DNA of 64,000 bases from Roseitranquillus sp963776845 (GTDB taxonomy: Bacteria; Pseudomonadota; Alphaproteobacteria; Rhodobacterales; Rhodobacteraceae), in the NCBI GenBank assembly GCA_963776845.1, contig CAVZOJ010000008.1, positions 124,001-188,000 of the forward strand, given 5' to 3'. This document shows positions 53,197 through 61,634 of this stretch, piece after piece. The position numbers and the translations under genes were made by a program. The notes under the pieces are model-generated. The model had not been told where the DNA came from, did not search any database, and worked only from the letters and a program-made list of their open reading frames with translations. The stretch's first letter is position 1, and each line of letters begins with the position of its first letter.

Positions 53197-53254
53197 GTCT
53201 CTCGTCTCCTCCCTGGATGTAGCGTCAGCGTCCCGGCTAAACTCAGGCGAGTTG

Positions 53255-53273
53255 CCGTGATCTGTGATCACGG
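53255..53273. promoter_or_regulatory. Inverted repeat in the divergent Liv/GntR control region
   Basis: CCGTGATC (53255-53262), TGT, GATCACGG (53266-53273) is a perfect 8-bp inverted repeat 49 nt upstream of the GntR start and 59 nt upstream of the binding-protein start. Size and position fit a GntR-family operator controlling both directions. Confidence 0.65.
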
Positions 53274-53321
53274 ATACGTTAGCCAAATCGCCACCGCACT
53301 GTCGAGTCTCTCTGTCGCCCG

Positions 53322-54029
53322 ATGAACGATCCCTTTGCCGACATTTCTCCCATCCGCCGCGCGACCCTCGCCAATCAGGTCTACCTTGGGCTTCGCGCCA
53401 TGCTGGCAGCCGGCCAGATGGCGCCGGGTGAACGGCTCTCGCTGCGCTCGATGGCCGAGCGTTTGGGCGTGTCGGTCATGCCGGTGCGCGAGGCGGTGAC
53501 GCGGCTCGTCGCCGACGAGGCCCTCGAGGTTCTTCCGAACCGCGCCGTCCGCGTGCCGGAGATGACGCTGGAAAAGTTTCGCGAGCTAACAACCATCCGC
53601 GTCGCAATCGAAGGCTTCGCCGCGGAGAGTGCTGCCGACGCGCATGGAGGTTCAGACCTGTCGGCAATCCGCAGGCACGAGGCCGCCTTCCGCGCCCAAG
53701 CCACGACGAACGAACCCGACCTTCAGGCCGCTGTCCGCGCGAACCGCGACTTCCACTTCGCAGTCTACGCAGCCGCGGGCCTGCCGTCGCTGACCACGAT
53801 CATCGAAGGGCTCTGGCTGCGCATCGGGCCGGTACTTAACTTCGACATGCAGTCATCGCCAGACCGTCTGGCGCGGGGCGGGGCGCCCGACTGCCATATC
53901 AGGCTGGCGGACGCGATCGCTGCCGGGGACGCCGCCGCGGCGCGCCGCGCTCTCACCTTGGACATCGAGACCGCCGCGGCCTTCATCGAGAGCACCGGTC
54001 GCCTGCCCGAAAGAAAGGACCCCGCCTAA
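53322..54029 (+). CDS. GntR-family (FadR/FCD) regulator
   Basis: 235 aa. The N-terminal winged helix (NQVYLGLRAMLAAGQMAPGE, then LSLRSMAERLGVSVMPVREA) and the all-helical FCD ligand domain (FRELTTIRVAIEGFAAESAA; RANRDFHFAVYAAAGLPSLT; DCHIRLADAIAAGDAAAARR) are clear. FCD domains bind carboxylates with a metal held by His/Asp. It probably senses the transported acid and regulates the divergent Liv operon and the SDR gene downstream. Confidence 0.9.
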   Translation: MNDPFADISPIRRATLANQVYLGLRAMLAAGQMAPGERLSLRSMAERLGVSVMPVREAVTRLVADEALEVLPNRAVRVPEMTLEKFRELTTIRVAIEGFAAESAADAHGGSDLSAIRRHEAAFRAQATTNEPDLQAAVRANRDFHFAVYAAAGLPSLTTIIEGLWLRIGPVLNFDMQSSPDRLARGGAPDCHIRLADAIAAGDAAAARRALTLDIETAAAFIESTGRLPERKDPA

Positions 54030-54793
54030 TGGACATGAACCTCAGCGGCGCGCGCGTGCTGGTCACCGCCGGCGCCAGCGGCATCGGGCGCGAGATCGCT
54101 CTCGCTTTCGTCCGCGAAGGGGCGAACGTCCACGTATGCGACATCGACCGAGAGGCACTGGAGAAGTCCGAAGGCGTCACTTGGTCGCTCTGCGACGTCG
54201 CCGATCGTGACGCCGTCGCCCGCACCGTCGGCGAGGCTGTTGCCAAGCTCGGCGGTCTCGACGTGCTAGTGAACAACGCCGGCATCTCCGGGCCCACCGG
54301 CCGGGTCGAGGAAATTCATGTCGAGGACTGGGACCGTTGCCTCACGGTCTGCCTTACCTCGCAATTCAACTTCGTCCGCCTCTGCGTGCCGCACCTGCGG
54401 CAGAGCCGGAACGCCTCGGTCGTCAACCTGTCGTCGGCGGCGGGCCGTCTTGGCTTCCCCCTCCGCACTCCCTACGCCGCCGCGAAATGGGGCGTCATCG
54501 GCTTCACCAAATCTCTGGCGATCGAACTCGGGGAGGACGGCATCCGCGTCAACGCGATCCTGCCCGGCATCGTCGAAGGCGACCGCATCCGCCGCGTCTT
54601 CGAGAGCAAGGCTCAGGCCCGCGGCGTCTCCTTCAAGGACATTGAAGACCAGGCACTCTCCAGCGTCTCGCTGCGCACGATGGTGGCGCCCGCGCAGATT
54701 GCCGACCAGATCGTGTTCCTCTGCTCAGAGCGTGGCCGAACGATCTCGGGGCAGGCGATCTCGGTCTGCGGCGATACGCGCGACCTTGCCTGA
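54029..54793 (+). CDS. Short-chain dehydrogenase/reductase
   Basis: 254 aa; the ATG shares one base with the GntR stop. Nucleotide-binding motif VLVTAGASGIGREIALAFVR, NNAGISG motif, catalytic Ser/Tyr/Lys in NLSSAAGRLGFPLRTPYAAA plus KWG, and FLCSERGRTISGQAISVCGD at the end. A classical SDR of unknown substrate, probably part of the same catabolic unit as the Liv operon. Intact. Confidence 0.92.
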   Translation: MDMNLSGARVLVTAGASGIGREIALAFVREGANVHVCDIDREALEKSEGVTWSLCDVADRDAVARTVGEAVAKLGGLDVLVNNAGISGPTGRVEEIHVEDWDRCLTVCLTSQFNFVRLCVPHLRQSRNASVVNLSSAAGRLGFPLRTPYAAAKWGVIGFTKSLAIELGEDGIRVNAILPGIVEGDRIRRVFESKAQARGVSFKDIEDQALSSVSLRTMVAPAQIADQIVFLCSERGRTISGQAISVCGDTRDLA

Positions 54794-55205
54794 TAGCGGC
54801 CCCGACCCACGAGACGGTGCCGTAGCGTGTCGAAGAGAGACACGCGCTTTGTAGATCAAGCCAACGCCATCCTGCAGGCGGAGACGACGCAGTCGCCGCT
54901 CTATGTTAGCAATGCCAAATATCTGGTCAGGCGGTCTGCCGATGCGGCCGGATCGTGCCCCGGGCGCGGTTCTCTAATCGCCTTGGTCAAGAGCTGATCC
55001 ATCTGGGCTTCATCCTGCGTGCCGGGCTCTGGGGTTCTCTCCGCGGTCATCGCTTGGACGCCGCATGTTTGCGTTCAGGGTCGGGTGGATCGAAGTGGTG
55101 TGCGCGGTCGTTGCCGCATCCCGGGGAGCGATCTCACCCTCGCCGCGCGTCCCGGCTGGACGCATTCCGACGCGCTGAAGATCAGCGTCTTTTCTCTTTC
55201 TGTGC
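54794..55205. other. No supported gene (412 nt)
   Basis: A short frame starting RFVDQANAILQAETTQSPLY near 54840 looks like gene debris but is not recognised. The rest shows nothing beyond the probable IS110 end. Confidence 0.35.
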
Positions 55206-56238
55206 CTATGCCATCGCCGCCTCCCGGAAGGGTGTGTTCGTGCGCCACATGGCGTGCAGGATCACGGCCAGCTTCCGCGCCAACGCGACCTTGGCCTTGC
55301 GCGGTCCGGTTCTCTCGGCAATCGCCTTTGCCCAGTCGCGCAAGCGAGGACCGCCGAGGTTCCGACAGAAGATCGCATTCGCCGCCTCGAACAGGCATTT
55401 CCTGGTGAACCTGTCCCCGCGCTTGGAGACCCGGCCGTTCCTGCTGACCTCACCGGACTCGTATCGCCTTGGCGTCAGTCCCAGATAGGCTCCCGCGCTG
55501 GATGACCGGCGGAAGCGTGAGGCATCGTCGAAGGCTGCGACGACCGCCAGTGCGGTGATCGGTCCGACGCCGGGCGCGGTCATCAGCAGACGGACGGTCG
55601 CGTGGCGCCTGGCGATTGCCGGACCCGGCTGTCGAGCACGGCAATCCGAGCCAGGATGTCGCGCCTGGCCTGCATCAGAGCCTCGAAGATCGGCACGAGT
55701 TCGGGGGCGACCGCCAGTTCGCCTTCGATGATCTCCTCGGCCCGGCGCTTGAACCCGCCAACCCGCTTGCCGAACATCACGCCGAAGGTCTTCAGCAGTC
55801 CCCTGATCTCGTTCTCGAGCCTGACGCGCATGCCAACCAGCGCCTCGCGTGCCGTCAGCAATGCCCGGTTGACATAGGCATCATGACTCTTGATCTGCGC
55901 GGTCTTGAACCACCCGGTGCGCACGATCTGGGCGAGGCCGCGGGCATCATGCCGGTCGGTCTTGTTCGGCATCATCCTCAGAACGCCACTGGCGTGGCGC
56001 GCATCCATGCAGACGATCGGCACCTGCCGCTCCGTCAATGCGTTCCAGAGCCAGACAGCCAGCGGCCGGTCTCCATGCCGACCTGTTCAAGGTCATCGGT
56101 CCGGCCCGCCAGCCAGTCGGCAATCGCATTCGGACAGGTCGGCACCTTCGCTTCGGCCACGAGCGCCCCATCCTGCCGCACTACACAAATCGCCGTCTCC
56201 TCCTGCGACACGTCCAGCGCTGCAAACATTCCCATCAT
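55206..56238 (-). pseudogene. IS110-family transposase (two frameshifts)
   Basis: ATG 56238: MMGMFAALDVSQEETAICVV (catalytic Asp kept), then a 1-nt indel near 56060 into MTERQVPIVCMDARHASGVL and PNKTDRHDARGLAQIVRTGW (DEDD Asp pair). A second indel near 55600 leads into MTAPGVGPITALAVVAAFDD, RFRRSSSAGAYLGLTPRRYE and SGEVSRNGRVSKRGDRFTRK, the C-terminal transposase-20 domain with its catalytic Ser. No palindromic insert. Confidence 0.88.
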
Positions 56239-56371
56239 ATTCTCCCTGCTCAGGCTCCGGCCAAGCGCCGGAGCGACTGACCCATCCTGCAACGGCGGAA
56301 GCCGCAGATGGGGGCGTGGCGATTACGCTAAGTGGTGTAGGGGCGCCGGTCCTCGGAAGGATCGAGCTTGA

Positions 56372-57608
56372 TCAGGACGCCATGGCTGGCAGCCTGACGT
56401 TGGGAGTGTCGGTGACGCGGGCGAGGCTTTCAAGCGACATGTAGCGTCGCGCCACGGCCCATTCGTCGTTGGTCTCGAGCAGTTCGCAATGAGGCCGCCG
56501 TCGGTTCGAGGCCCATAGCGAACGCACCGACAAGTCGTATGATCGCCTCGTCATTCGGGAAGATGCCGATGACGTCGGCCCGTCGTTTGATCTCGCGGTT
56601 CACCCGTTCGAGTGGGTTCGTCGACGCGATCTGAGCCCAGTGTTCGCGCGGGAACGACATGTAGGCCAGGACATCGTCGCGGGAGGGCGTCCATGAGCGC
56701 GCCGAGCTTCTCGTTCTTCTCGCGCGAGCCGCGTCGGCGACGGTGTCCCATTGAGCCTCGGCTTCGGCCTTCGTCTCCTGGGCGAAGATCGTCTTCAACA
56801 TCGCCGCGACCGCCGTGCGCTGCTTGGCCGGGACATGCGCCAGCGCGTTTCTCATCCAGTGGATGCGGCATCTCTGATGGGTCGCGTTGAACACCCGGCG
56901 GGCGGCCGCGCGCAGGCCTTTGTGATCGTCGGCGATCACCAGCGTCACGCCTCGCAAGCCTCGGTCGGCGAGACTGCGCAGGAACTCGGTCCAGAAGGTC
57001 TCCGCCTCGGACGGTCCGGTGGCGACGCCCAGTACCTCGCGCTTGCCGTCCTCGTTCACCGCGACAGCGATTATCACCGCACGGCTGATGATGCGCCCGC
57101 CCTCGCGGACCTTGAGGTAGGTCGCATCGAGCCAGAGGTAGGGCCAGGCTCCCTCCAAAGGCCGGGAGAGGAACGCGTTCACGCTCACGTCGATCTCGGC
57201 GCAGAGGCGACTGGCCTGGGACTTCGACATGCCGCCGGCGCCCATGGCCTTCACCAGGTCGTCCACCGAGCGCGTCGAGACGCCGTGGACGTAGGCTTCC
57301 TGAATGACGGCCATGAGCGCCTTCTCGGCCGTGCGGCGCGGCTCGAGGAAGCTCGGGAAGTAAGAGCCCTTCCTCAGCTTCGGGATCTCCAGCGCGATCC
57401 GCCCGGCGCGGGTGTCCCAATCGCGGTCGCAGTATCCATTCCTCTGAACCTCGCGCAGCGGCGAACGCACGCCCTTCGCCGCGCCCGTGCGCGCCTCGAC
57501 CTCCGCTTCCATGATCCGCTCGGTCGCGAAGGCCAGCATCTCGCGCACGAGGTCGCCATCGGCCTGCTTCTCGAGCAGCACGATCAGCACCACTCTCTCA
57601 TCGGTCAT
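56372..57608 (-). pseudogene. IS256-family transposase with R44 insert near its end
   Basis: MTDERVVLIVLLEKQADGDL, MLAFATERIMEAEVEARTGA, GYCDRDWDTRAGRIALEIPK, LRGVTLVIADDHKGLRAAAR and NPLERVNREIKRRADVIGIF cover the whole MULE-type DDE domain; a small indel near 56695 is also possible. The frame from IIRLVGA is broken by R44 insert 10 and resumes as ELLETNDEWAVARRYMSLES LARV to a stop at 56372. Without the insert it would be a near-complete transposase of about 400 aa. Confidence 0.88.
56482..56525 (+). repeat. R44 palindromic insert 10 (in IS256)
   Basis: 44 nt: GTTCGCAATG-AGGCCGCCGT-CGGTTCGAGG-CCCATAGCGA-ACGC. Outer arms GTTCGC/GCGAAC pair perfectly; the inner stem is degenerate. It replaces about 7 nt (GCGCTGC) between the codons for RLVG and LLETNDEW. 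Confidence 0.78.
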
Positions 57609-57930
57609 CGTCGTCTCCGTTCCGGTTCCAGGTCTTGCAACCCGAACCTTCTCCGAAGACCGGCGATGGCCGCCAGCGTCACCCCGGCCGCGCGCTGCGC
57701 TACGCCGGGGCTCCGCGCGCGGCCTCCTACACCATGTGCTGGGGCACAGCCTGCGGCGGCCGCTTCCAGCCGATCCACCTCTTCGGTCAGCAGCCGCGAG
57801 AAGGGCCCCTTCAGAGCAAGAGCAACCTTTCCCGTGCTGGGCGGATCGAAGCGCTCCGCAAGGGTCGCCATTTCGCTGCGGGACGGCACTGTCAGGTTGA
57901 TGGTGTCGCGGAGGCCGGGTAGCCGGCTCA
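57609..57930. other. IS256 leader (inverted copy of 21840-22005) and unassigned sequence
   Basis: 57609-57760 repeats, in the opposite orientation, the leader before the IS256 remnant at 22006. The remainder (57760-57930) has a minus-strand frame with EVQHVSRLPGLRDTINLTVP that I cannot assign. Confidence 0.5.
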
Positions 57931-58620
57931 CATGCTGAACCTCGACGATCTCTCGCGCCTCAAAGGACATCGGTTTCCGCGGACCGTCATCGGCTAGGCC
58001 GTCTGGGCCTACCACCGCTTCGCTCTGAGCCTGCGCGATGTCGAGGATCTTCTCGCGGAGCGCGGGATCGTCGTCTCCTGCGAGACGATCCGGACCTGGG
58101 TCGCAAAGTTCGGAGCGCAGTTCATGCGACGGGCCCGGGCCAGCCGACAGTGGCATTTTGACGAGGTCGTTCTCAAGTCCGCGGCGTCAGACACTGGCTG
58201 TGGCGAGCGATCGACGCGAACGGCGACGTGCTGGACATCCTCGTGCAGGCGCGCCGCCGCGGCCGCCAGGCGGTTCATGCGCAAACTCTTCAAGCGTTGG
58301 GCCTGCCGCGGGTGATGGTGACCGACAAGCTCGGATCCTATCCGGCCGCGAAGGCGAAACTCGCCCCCGGTGTCGCACATCGCCGGCACAAGGGGATCAA
58401 CAACGCGGCCGAAGCATCGCACCGGCACACCCGCCGACGAGAGAAGATCATGGGTCGGTTCAAGTCGCCGCGACATGCCCAGCGGTTCCTGTCGGTGCAC
58501 GATCAGACAGCCGCCATCTTCCGCCCACGCCGGCACCGCCTCTCCGCCCGTTCCTATCGCCACGCAAGACAGGACGCGTTCGACATCTGGACCGCCTACA
58601 CGACCGAACTGTCCGCGTGA
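57931..58620 (+). pseudogene. IS6-family transposase, second copy
   Basis: LKGHRFPRTVIG, a TAG (57996-57998), then AVWAYHRFALSLRDVEDLLA, ETIRTWVAKFGAQFMRRARA and QWHFDEVVLK (catalytic Asp), a frameshift near 58190, and from 58228 DVLDILVQARRRGRQA. A further small indel near 58270 follows, then GLPRVMVTDKLGSYPAAKAK (Asp) and NNAAEASHRHTRRREKIMGR (Glu). Clearly IS6/IS26-like and clearly dead. Confidence 0.88.
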
Positions 58621-58675
58621 GCGGTCGCCGGCGGCAGCTTGTCCATCCACCGGAAACAACCTGACAGTGCCTCCC

Positions 58676-59159
58676 GGCATGGGTAAGGCGCCCGAAGCAC
58701 TGGGGGCGCATCTCGTCGATCCAGCCAAGAGCGCATGGCGGCAATCTGGACAACAAGGAGCTTGCGGCGGGCGCGACGCTGTACTTGCCGGTCTTCGTCG
58801 AGGGGGCATTGTTTTCCTGCGGGGACGGACATGGTGCGCAGGGCGACGGCGAGGTCTGCGTGACCGCAATCGAGACGGCGTTGCAGGGAACGTTCCGGCT
58901 GATCCTGCGCGAAGATCTCGACTTCGCCTATCCGCGGGCGGAGACGCCAAGCCACGACGTGACGATGGGCAAGGATCCCGACCTCGACCGCTGCGCCAAG
59001 ATGGCGCTGATGGACATGCTGGTGCTGCTGCAGGGGAAGGGCCTGTCGAAGATGGACGCCTATACGCTCTGCAGCCTCGCCGGGGATCTGCGGGTGACGC
59101 AGACGGTCAACGGCTGCAAGGGCGTGCACATGATGATGGCCAAGGCGCTGGTTGATTGA
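58676..59159 (+). pseudogene. Acetamidase/formamidase, C-terminal fragment
   Basis: The frame GKAPEALG shifts at a G-run near 58705 into RISSIQPRAHGGNLDNKELA, YLPVFVEGALFSCGDGHGAQ (metal-binding GDGHGAQGDGE), TFRLILREDLDFAYPRAETP and SHDVTMG to AKALVD and a stop. This is the second half of an FmdA-type amidase. The first half is missing, removed on the IS6 side. Confidence 0.85.
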
Positions 59160-59949
59160 CGCGCGCTCGGGCGACGTTGGGGACCGATCGCCGGAGGCGA
59201 CGGTCTGAACCAGCGAGCCGTCATTCGGCGGAGTTTTTCTAGGAGCATCCGGCCGGGTGCGGCGAGGTCTGTGCGATGGCGCCCTCGACCTAGCTCCTCT
59301 GTGATCAAGCCGGGCGGGGACAACCCGAGGAGGACGACGACGCCAAGGGAGATGCCGACTGGGAGGCGAGGGACGTCGCTCCATGCGCTCTCCACCCGGT
59401 CCGGTTATCGGCGGGTTGCACAACTGCCGCCGGTGGTCGTCCATCATGGTCTGTCCCGCGACCCCACCGGACCGGGATTGGCCGAGGGTGTGCTGAGGCA
59501 GAGGTTCGGTGTCGGGGCGTCAGGAGATTCGCCCCGGTCCCGGGCAGTCCGGGACTGGCGCTGTTCGCACAGTCAATCCACATGTCTCTACCAGGTTTGA
59601 CGACGGACTCTCTTCACAGTGGAACGGTTGGCGCGCTCATCGATCGGCAGGGCACTTCCTGGCCAGGTCCGTCGACTACGAGAAGCGCAACGCCTGCCAC
59701 AATATACGTCTGCAACGCCGTCGCCGCCGGCGGGGAAGGCTTCTATCGTGGTGAGACGTACGAGGGACTGGTCAACTACACCGTGTACTTATGGGACCTG
59801 ACCGTGTCGTCGGGCCATGTCGCCGTGAACCGGGTGTCGATCGACCAGCCTCGCGCCATGTCCACCGCTTCGAAGTTCGGGGCTGAGGCCGCTCATCCCG
59901 CCGACCCGAGGACGCCCGGTTGGTTGGGTTTTGCTCCGTCAAACTGGCG
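59160..59949. other. No supported gene (790 nt)
   Basis: Several short frames on both strands, none with recognisable motifs. A plus-strand frame around 59700-59850 (IYVCNAVAAGGEGFYRGETY) is not recognised. Probably non-coding debris between gene stubs. Confidence 0.35.
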
Positions 59950-60310
59950 GGATTTTCGCTGAGACTGACATCGGCAGGGTTGATCTCGACGAACATCTGC
60001 TGCTGGAACTCGGCCAACCACTTGTTCGACCGCCGCCCTCGTACTCGACCAGCCGGCCGGAGATCAGGATCAGCGGGTAGTCGGCGGCGTAGTTCACGTC
60101 CTGCATCGAACGATAGAGGACCGCAGACGCCACATGCGCTGATCCTCGTAAGTCTGGTACTCTGGCAGAAGATCGCGGCGCGGGGTGAAGAGCGGCTCGC
60201 GGTCCTGCGGGACGCGGTCGGGGAAGGTCCAGACCACCGCCCGCGCCTTGCCGTTGCCGTAGGGAGCGAGGCCGTGGGCGATCATCACCCGCTGGATCCC
60301 GCCGGAAGTT
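59950..60310 (-). pseudogene. Formate dehydrogenase alpha subunit, C-terminal fragment
   Basis: In three minus-strand frames it encodes GNGKARAVVWTFPDRVPQDR, EPLFTPRRDLLPEYQTYED, YAADYPLILISGRLVEYEGG and LAEFQQQMFVEINPAD, the molybdopterin-dinucleotide-binding end of a formate dehydrogenase major subunit. It has multiple frameshifts, and both ends are lost. Confidence 0.75.
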
Positions 60311-60334
60311 GGCCATTGCGCCTGCTGAGACCAT

Positions 60335-61513
60335 TCAATGCGTCCGGAACAACCTTTCCGCGTCGGGCGCGTAGGCCGCCACCTTGTCGGGGTCGAGCTT
60401 CACTCCAAGGCCGGGAGCGTCGGGGATCGCCAGCATTCCGTCGGAATCCAGTGCAAACGGCGTATCCGTCAGGTCGTCCAGATAGGGGCTGCCGCCGATG
60501 TACTCGACAAGGTTCACGTTCGACAGCGCAGCGGCGAGCTGCAGATCGGCGGCAAGTCCCAACGCCGTGTTCCACCCGTGGCCCACGTATAGGACCCCGA
60601 AATCCTGTGCCATCCGCGCGATGCGCCGCTGCTCCGACAGCCCGCCCACCTTGGTGACGTCGGGCTGCACGATGTCGAACGCCCCTCCGACCAGAAACGG
60701 CTGGAACGCCTGGCGGCGGGTCAGCACCTCGCCGCCGGCGATCGGCACCCGCGACGCGCGGCGTAGGGTCACGAAATCGTCCAGCGCGTCGGGGACCAGC
60801 GCCTCCTCAAACCAGCCGACATCGTGGGCGGCCAGCATGTCGGCGGTCCTCAGCGCCCATTTCAGCCCGTTCGGCCAATAGGCATCGCTCGCCCCCGCAT
60901 CGACGAACAGCTGGCCGCCCTCGGGCAATTCCGACCGGGCCGCTGCGACGATGGCCTCGTCCGACCGATGGTCTTCGCGCCGACCGAACGGGCCCCAGCC
61001 GATCTTGAACGCCCGGAACCCCTGCTCGCGGTAGCGCGCGATGGTCTCGGCCATCGCCGGGGGCTCGTCCATCAGGAGCGAGCAGTAAGGAAGCACCCGC
61101 TCGCGGTGACGACCGCCGAGCAGGATGCTCGCGGGCAGCCCCGTCGCCTTCCCGAAGATGTCCCATAGCGCGATGTCGATGCCGCTGATCGCGTGGGTCA
61201 GCGTGCCGCCCCGGCCGAACCAGAACGAGTTCTGGTGCAGCTTCTCGCTCACCCGCTCCGGCTCCAGGGCATTCTCGCCGAGGTAGAGCGGCGCCAGCGT
61301 CGCCAGCGCCGCCTCGGTCAGTGGGCCGCTGGTGAAGACGCTGCCGTAACCGGTGATCCCGGCATCGGTATGGACCGCGATCAGCGTGTGGATCGAATCC
61401 TCGGGCTTGATCTCGTTCGTCCACCCGCCCGGCGGGCTCTCTCCCAGCAGCGCCACGGCGGCGACCTCGGTGATGCGGATCGTGGGCATGCGGCGCGCCG
61501 TGTCTTCTGTCAT
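60335..61513 (-). CDS. Mandelate racemase/muconate lactonizing enzyme family protein
   Basis: ATG 61513 (TEDTARRMPTIRITEVAAVA); about 392 aa. Capping domain TLIAVHTDAGITGYGSVFTS and WDIFGKATGLPASILLGGRH. Barrel metal ligands: Asp in QLFVDAGASDAYWPNG, Glu in VGWFEEALVPDALDDF, Glu in VPIAGGEVLTRRQAF. The C-terminal catalytic region is VLYVGHGWNTALGLAADLQL. FKIGWGPFG replaces the usual KxK motif, so one acid/base lysine may be absent. This enolase-superfamily enzyme probably dehydrates or racemises a sugar acid or hydroxy acid. Divergent from the AstE-like gene, sharing a control region with twin boxes. Confidence 0.9.
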   Translation of the reverse strand: MTEDTARRMPTIRITEVAAVALLGESPPGGWTNEIKPEDSIHTLIAVHTDAGITGYGSVFTSGPLTEAALATLAPLYLGENALEPERVSEKLHQNSFWFGRGGTLTHAISGIDIALWDIFGKATGLPASILLGGRHRERVLPYCSLLMDEPPAMAETIARYREQGFRAFKIGWGPFGRREDHRSDEAIVAAARSELPEGGQLFVDAGASDAYWPNGLKWALRTADMLAAHDVGWFEEALVPDALDDFVTLRRASRVPIAGGEVLTRRQAFQPFLVGGAFDIVQPDVTKVGGLSEQRRIARMAQDFGVLYVGHGWNTALGLAADLQLAAALSNVNLVEYIGGSPYLDDLTDTPFALDSDGMLAIPDAPGLGVKLDPDKVAAYAPDAERLFRTH

Positions 61514-61538
61514 CTGCCAGTCCTGCTCCCTCTGAAAC

Positions 61539-61612
61539 GTATACAATCATACGATTCAACCATGCCGCAAGCTCCAGCTTGACACCCACTCAGATGGTAT
61601 ACAATCATACGA
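61539..61612. promoter_or_regulatory. Twin 16-bp operator boxes in a divergent promoter
   Basis: GTATACAATCATACGA occurs twice, at 61539-61554 and 61597-61612, identical in sequence and orientation, 58 nt apart. The second box overlaps a plus-strand promoter candidate (TTGACA 61579-61584 and TACAAT 61600-61605, 15-nt spacing). The first lies just upstream of the minus-strand gene start (61513). A regulator binding both could control both directions. Confidence 0.75.
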
Positions 61613-61634
61613 CCCGCAGAGCGGGGAGGCAAAA

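Noticed and set aside
55980..56000. ACGCC-ACT-GGCGT in the IS110 gene as another CCAGTGG-type insert
   Set aside because: Only 5 bp pair, and the protein around it (ARHASGVLRMMPNKTDRHDA) is continuous with the family, so nothing is inserted.
13262..56525. R44 inserts as leftover sequencing adapters
   Set aside because: The copies differ in sequence while keeping complementary arms, occur in both orientations and share a site in two paralogous IS5 copies. Adapter carry-over would be identical in sequence. Assembly error is still listed as a test.
61539..61612. Twin 16-bp boxes as transposon target duplications
   Set aside because: The 42 nt between them hold no IS and instead contain promoter-like elements. 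Operator function is the simpler reading.
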